Below, piece by piece: positions 8,442-9,794 of a stretch of DNA of 9,794 nucleotides (the first letter of the stretch is position 1; each line of letters begins with the position of its first letter). The notes under the pieces were generated by a model. That model saw nothing but the letters and a program-made list of their open reading frames with translations. It ran no database searches and was not told the origin of the DNA. This DNA comes from Burkholderiaceae bacterium (GTDB lineage Bacteria; Pseudomonadota; Gammaproteobacteria; Burkholderiales; Burkholderiaceae). The stretch covers positions 1-9,794 of the forward strand of contig CANCBK010000065.1 in the NCBI GenBank assembly GCA_947374315.1, in the 5' to 3' direction. A program made the position numbers and the translations under genes.

Positions 8442-9104
8442 ATGAATCTGCCTCCGGTTATCGCCATTGATGGACCAACCGCCTCTGGCAAAGGGACGGT
8501 TGCCTCCTTGGTCGCAGAAAAACTGGGCTTTCATTATTTGGACAGTGGCGCGCTTTATCGGCTGGTTGCGTTAGGCAGTCAAAAACAAGCGATTGATCCC
8601 AAAAATGGCCCAGAACTGGGTATTTTGGCTAAAAAACTGGTGATTTCTTTCAAAAATGGCCAAATTCTGCTGAATTCTGAAGATGTAACTGAGGCCATTC
8701 GTACTGAAAATATTGGTTTGCGTGCCTCAGCGATTGCCGTGCACCCAGAGGTGCGTCAGGCTTTGGTCGGGGTGCAGCATGGTTTTCGTGCTATTCCAGG
8801 CTTGGTTGCTGATGGCCGGGATATGGCTAGTGTGATATTTCCTGATGCGGTATTGAAGGTTTTCCTAACAGCGACAGCGCAGGCTAGGGCCGAGCGTCGG
8901 TATAAGCAATTGATAGCTAAGGGAATTTCTGCTAAACTTGAGGACTTGCTGCATGATTTGCAGGAGCGCGATGCCAGAGACAGTAGTCGAGGTACCGCAC
9001 CCTTGCTGATCGCAGAGGGCGCCAAAGTGCTAGAAACATCAGAATTATCGATAGATCAAGCAGTTAAGACCGTTTTGGATTGGTATCAATCAAAAATAGC
9101 TTAA
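8442..9104 (+). CDS. cmk: Cytidylate (CMP) kinase
   Basis: It phosphorylates CMP and dCMP with ATP in the cytosol, recycling pyrimidine nucleotides from RNA and lipid turnover. The P-loop is GPTASGKGT (11-19). LDSGALYR follows and contacts CMP, and the lid/CMP motif RDARDSSR (176-183) with the following TAPL is clear. The family motif usually written DGRDMGT is DGRDMAS here (124-130), a two-residue change in an otherwise normal protein. The 220 residues compare with 227 in E. coli. It follows aroA by 15 bp with no recognisable Shine-Dalgarno. The cmk-rpsA order is conserved across many proteobacteria, which supports both assignments. Confidence 0.96.
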   Translation: MNLPPVIAIDGPTASGKGTVASLVAEKLGFHYLDSGALYRLVALGSQKQAIDPKNGPELGILAKKLVISFKNGQILLNSEDVTEAIRTENIGLRASAIAVHPEVRQALVGVQHGFRAIPGLVADGRDMASVIFPDAVLKVFLTATAQARAERRYKQLIAKGISAKLEDLLHDLQERDARDSSRGTAPLLIAEGAKVLETSELSIDQAVKTVLDWYQSKIA

Positions 9105-9139
9105 TTCTTTGGTGGGCAGTAAAAAGCAGTAGCAGTAGT

Positions 9140-9196
9140 TTTAGCGTCTTAAGGAACTCTACAACGCGATTATCTAATTTAGCGTGTTTCTTGAGG
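9140..9196 (+). repeat. Imperfect direct repeat in the cmk-rpsA leader
   Basis: TTTAGCGT occurs at 9140-9147 and again at 9178-9185, with starts 38 bp apart. The first copy is followed directly by CTTAAGG (9148-9154); the second, after four extra bases, by CTTGAGG (9190-9196). The 15-base unit is therefore repeated with one substitution and one 4-base insertion. It flanks the candidate rpsA -10. It could be a tandem regulator site, a duplicated leader segment or chance. Confidence 0.45.
9173..9178 (+). promoter_or_regulatory. Possible -10 element of an rpsA promoter
   Basis: TCTAAT matches the sigma-70 -10 consensus at 5 of 6 positions, but the upstream region at the right spacing (around 9149-9155, TTAAGGA) is a poor -35. 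A promoter inside this 142-bp gap would be expected because rpsA usually has its own. Transcription would begin near 9185 and give a leader of about 60 bases containing the hairpin before the ATG. Confidence 0.25.
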
Positions 9197-9211
9197 CTTT
9201 TTTAACCTAAC

Positions 9212-9230
9212 CCGTCGGGCCTTCTGGCGG
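9212..9230 (+). promoter_or_regulatory. GC-rich hairpin in the rpsA leader
   Basis: CCGTC (9212-9216) can pair with GGCGG (9226-9230), giving a five-pair stem with one G-U pair and the nine-base loop GGGCCTTCT. It ends 16 bases before the rpsA ATG. The sequence between offers only AAGTGA (9235-9240) as a weak Shine-Dalgarno. In E. coli, rpsA is translated from a structured leader with a poor Shine-Dalgarno and is repressed by its own product S1. The resemblance suggests similar control here, but the stem is short and homology is not shown. Confidence 0.4.
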
Positions 9231-9246
9231 CACAAAGTGAATATAC

Positions 9247-9794
9247 ATGTCTGAATCATTTGCAGAATTATTTGAAGAATCATTAACCCGATCGAATATG
9301 AAGACCGGCCAAGTTATTTCGGCTGAAGTACTTCGCATCGATCATAACTTCGTCGTTGTGAACGCCGGCTTAAAGTCTGAGGCGTTTATTCCTGTTGAAG
9401 AATTTCATAACGACGCTGGCGAGATTGAAGTAGCTCCAGGCGATTTCGTTTCTGTTGCTATCGATGCCCTTGAAAATGGCTATGGCGACACTATCCTTTC
9501 TCGTGATAAAGCAAAACGCTTGGCATCATGGATGAACTTGGAAAAAGCTCTCGAGCAAGCAGAGATCGTTACTGGTACTGTTACTGGTAAGGTTAAAGGT
9601 GGTTTGACCGTGATGGTTAATGGTATCCGCGCATTCTTACCTGGATCACTGGTTGATACTCGCCCAATTAAAGACACCAGTCCTTACGAAGGTAAGACTA
9701 TGGAGTTCAAGGTTATCAAGCTTGACCGCAAGCGTAACAACGTTGTGTTGTCACGTCGTGCAGTTGTTGAAGCTAGCCAAGGTGAAGAGCGCGC
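9247..9794 (+). CDS. rpsA: 30S ribosomal protein S1 (N-terminal part, runs off the window)
   Basis: S1 binds mRNA on the small ribosomal subunit and helps initiation on structured or Shine-Dalgarno-poor messages. The N-terminus [13 protein letters not shown] is the typical ribosome-anchoring segment. Domain 1 (about 20-88) contains [13 protein letters not shown] and ILSRDKAKR. Domain 2 (about 105-175) contains [21 protein letters not shown] and [18 protein letters not shown]; both closely match E. coli S1. Only 182 complete codons are present with no stop, because the window ends. A full protein of about 560 residues with four further S1 repeats is expected downstream. It follows cmk after 142 bp and probably has its own promoter. 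Confidence 0.97.
   Translation, partial: MSESFAELFEESLTRSNMKTGQVISAEVLRIDHNFVVVNAGLKSEAFIPVEEFHNDAGEIEVAPGDFVSVAIDALENGYGDTILSRDKAKRLASWMNLEKALEQAEIVTGTVTGKVKGGLTVMVNGIRAFLPGSLVDTRPIKDTSPYEGKTMEFKVIKLDRKRNNVVLSRRAVVEASQGEER

Larger units (their letters stand above)
141..9104 (+). other. Predicted operon gyrA-serC-pheA-hisC-tyrA-aroA-cmk
   Basis: Seven co-directional genes are separated by 31, -1, -4, 32, -1 and 15 bp. The overlaps are TAATG (serC/pheA), ATGA (pheA/hisC) and TGATG (tyrA/aroA), which favour translational coupling. No convincing terminator (GC-rich stem followed by a T-run) is visible in any junction. The function is mostly aromatic amino acid synthesis, flanked by gyrA and cmk. 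Co-transcription is an inference from spacing; internal promoters, for example inside the long gyrA gene or before tyrA, cannot be excluded. Confidence 0.7.

Noticed and set aside
8187..8534. 115-codon open frame on the - strand spanning the aroA-cmk junction
   Set aside because: It is antisense to the conserved aroA end and the cmk P-loop, with no family resemblance. It is explained by base composition of the coding strand.
9126..9138. GCAGTA tandem repeat after cmk
   Set aside because: Just two copies of six bases; within chance expectation.
9181..9203. Rho-independent terminator after cmk (T-run 9198-9203)
   Set aside because: Only a three-pair AGC/GCT stem can be formed before the T-run, too weak to call.
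1..9794. Mobile element, phage, CRISPR, defence or other novel gene system
   Set aside because: Every base from 141 to 9104 belongs to a conserved housekeeping gene or a very short junction. No transposase, terminal repeats, integrase or array is present.

Overview
The window looks like ordinary, well-conserved chromosome from a betaproteobacterium of the order Burkholderiales. The gene order gyrA-serC-pheA-hisC-tyrA-aroA-cmk-rpsA is typical of that order. The fairly low GC content (estimated by eye at just under 50%, not computed), together with the protein sequences, points towards Polynucleobacter or a close relative rather than the GC-rich Burkholderia or Cupriavidus. All genes are on the + strand. 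I see no mobile element, CRISPR array, tRNA, rRNA or sign of recent transfer.

Layout: bases 1-140 are an AT-rich intergenic region upstream of gyrA. It holds a weak candidate gyrA promoter and a somewhat better candidate promoter facing out of the window on the - strand. gyrA (141-2855) is followed after 31 bp by serC (2887-3984). Then come pheA (3984-5063), hisC (5060-6184), tyrA (6217-7098), aroA (best start 7098, end 8426) and cmk (8442-9104). The spacings are +31, -1, -4, +32, -1 and +15 bp, so this is very probably one transcription unit with translational coupling at three junctions. A 142-bp intergenic leader (9105-9246) separates cmk from rpsA (9247 to the window edge, incomplete). 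That leader contains an imperfect direct repeat, a possible -10 element and a small GC-rich hairpin just before a weak ribosome binding site.

How the genes work together: AroA makes EPSP, the immediate precursor of chorismate. The bifunctional PheA converts chorismate to prephenate and then phenylpyruvate. The HisC-family aminotransferase can supply the transamination step for aromatic amino acids as well as for histidine. TyrA takes prephenate or arogenate towards tyrosine. SerC serves serine and pyridoxal-phosphate synthesis, and two of the enzymes here (SerC and HisC) use that cofactor. GyrA, CMP kinase and ribosomal protein S1 link the amino-acid cluster to DNA topology, nucleotide supply and translation initiation.

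I did not find an undescribed system. The observations most worth a second look are residue patterns in TyrA that resemble NADP-linked, arogenate-type enzymes, the structured and repeat-bearing rpsA leader, and the lack of Shine-Dalgarno sequences before most genes.
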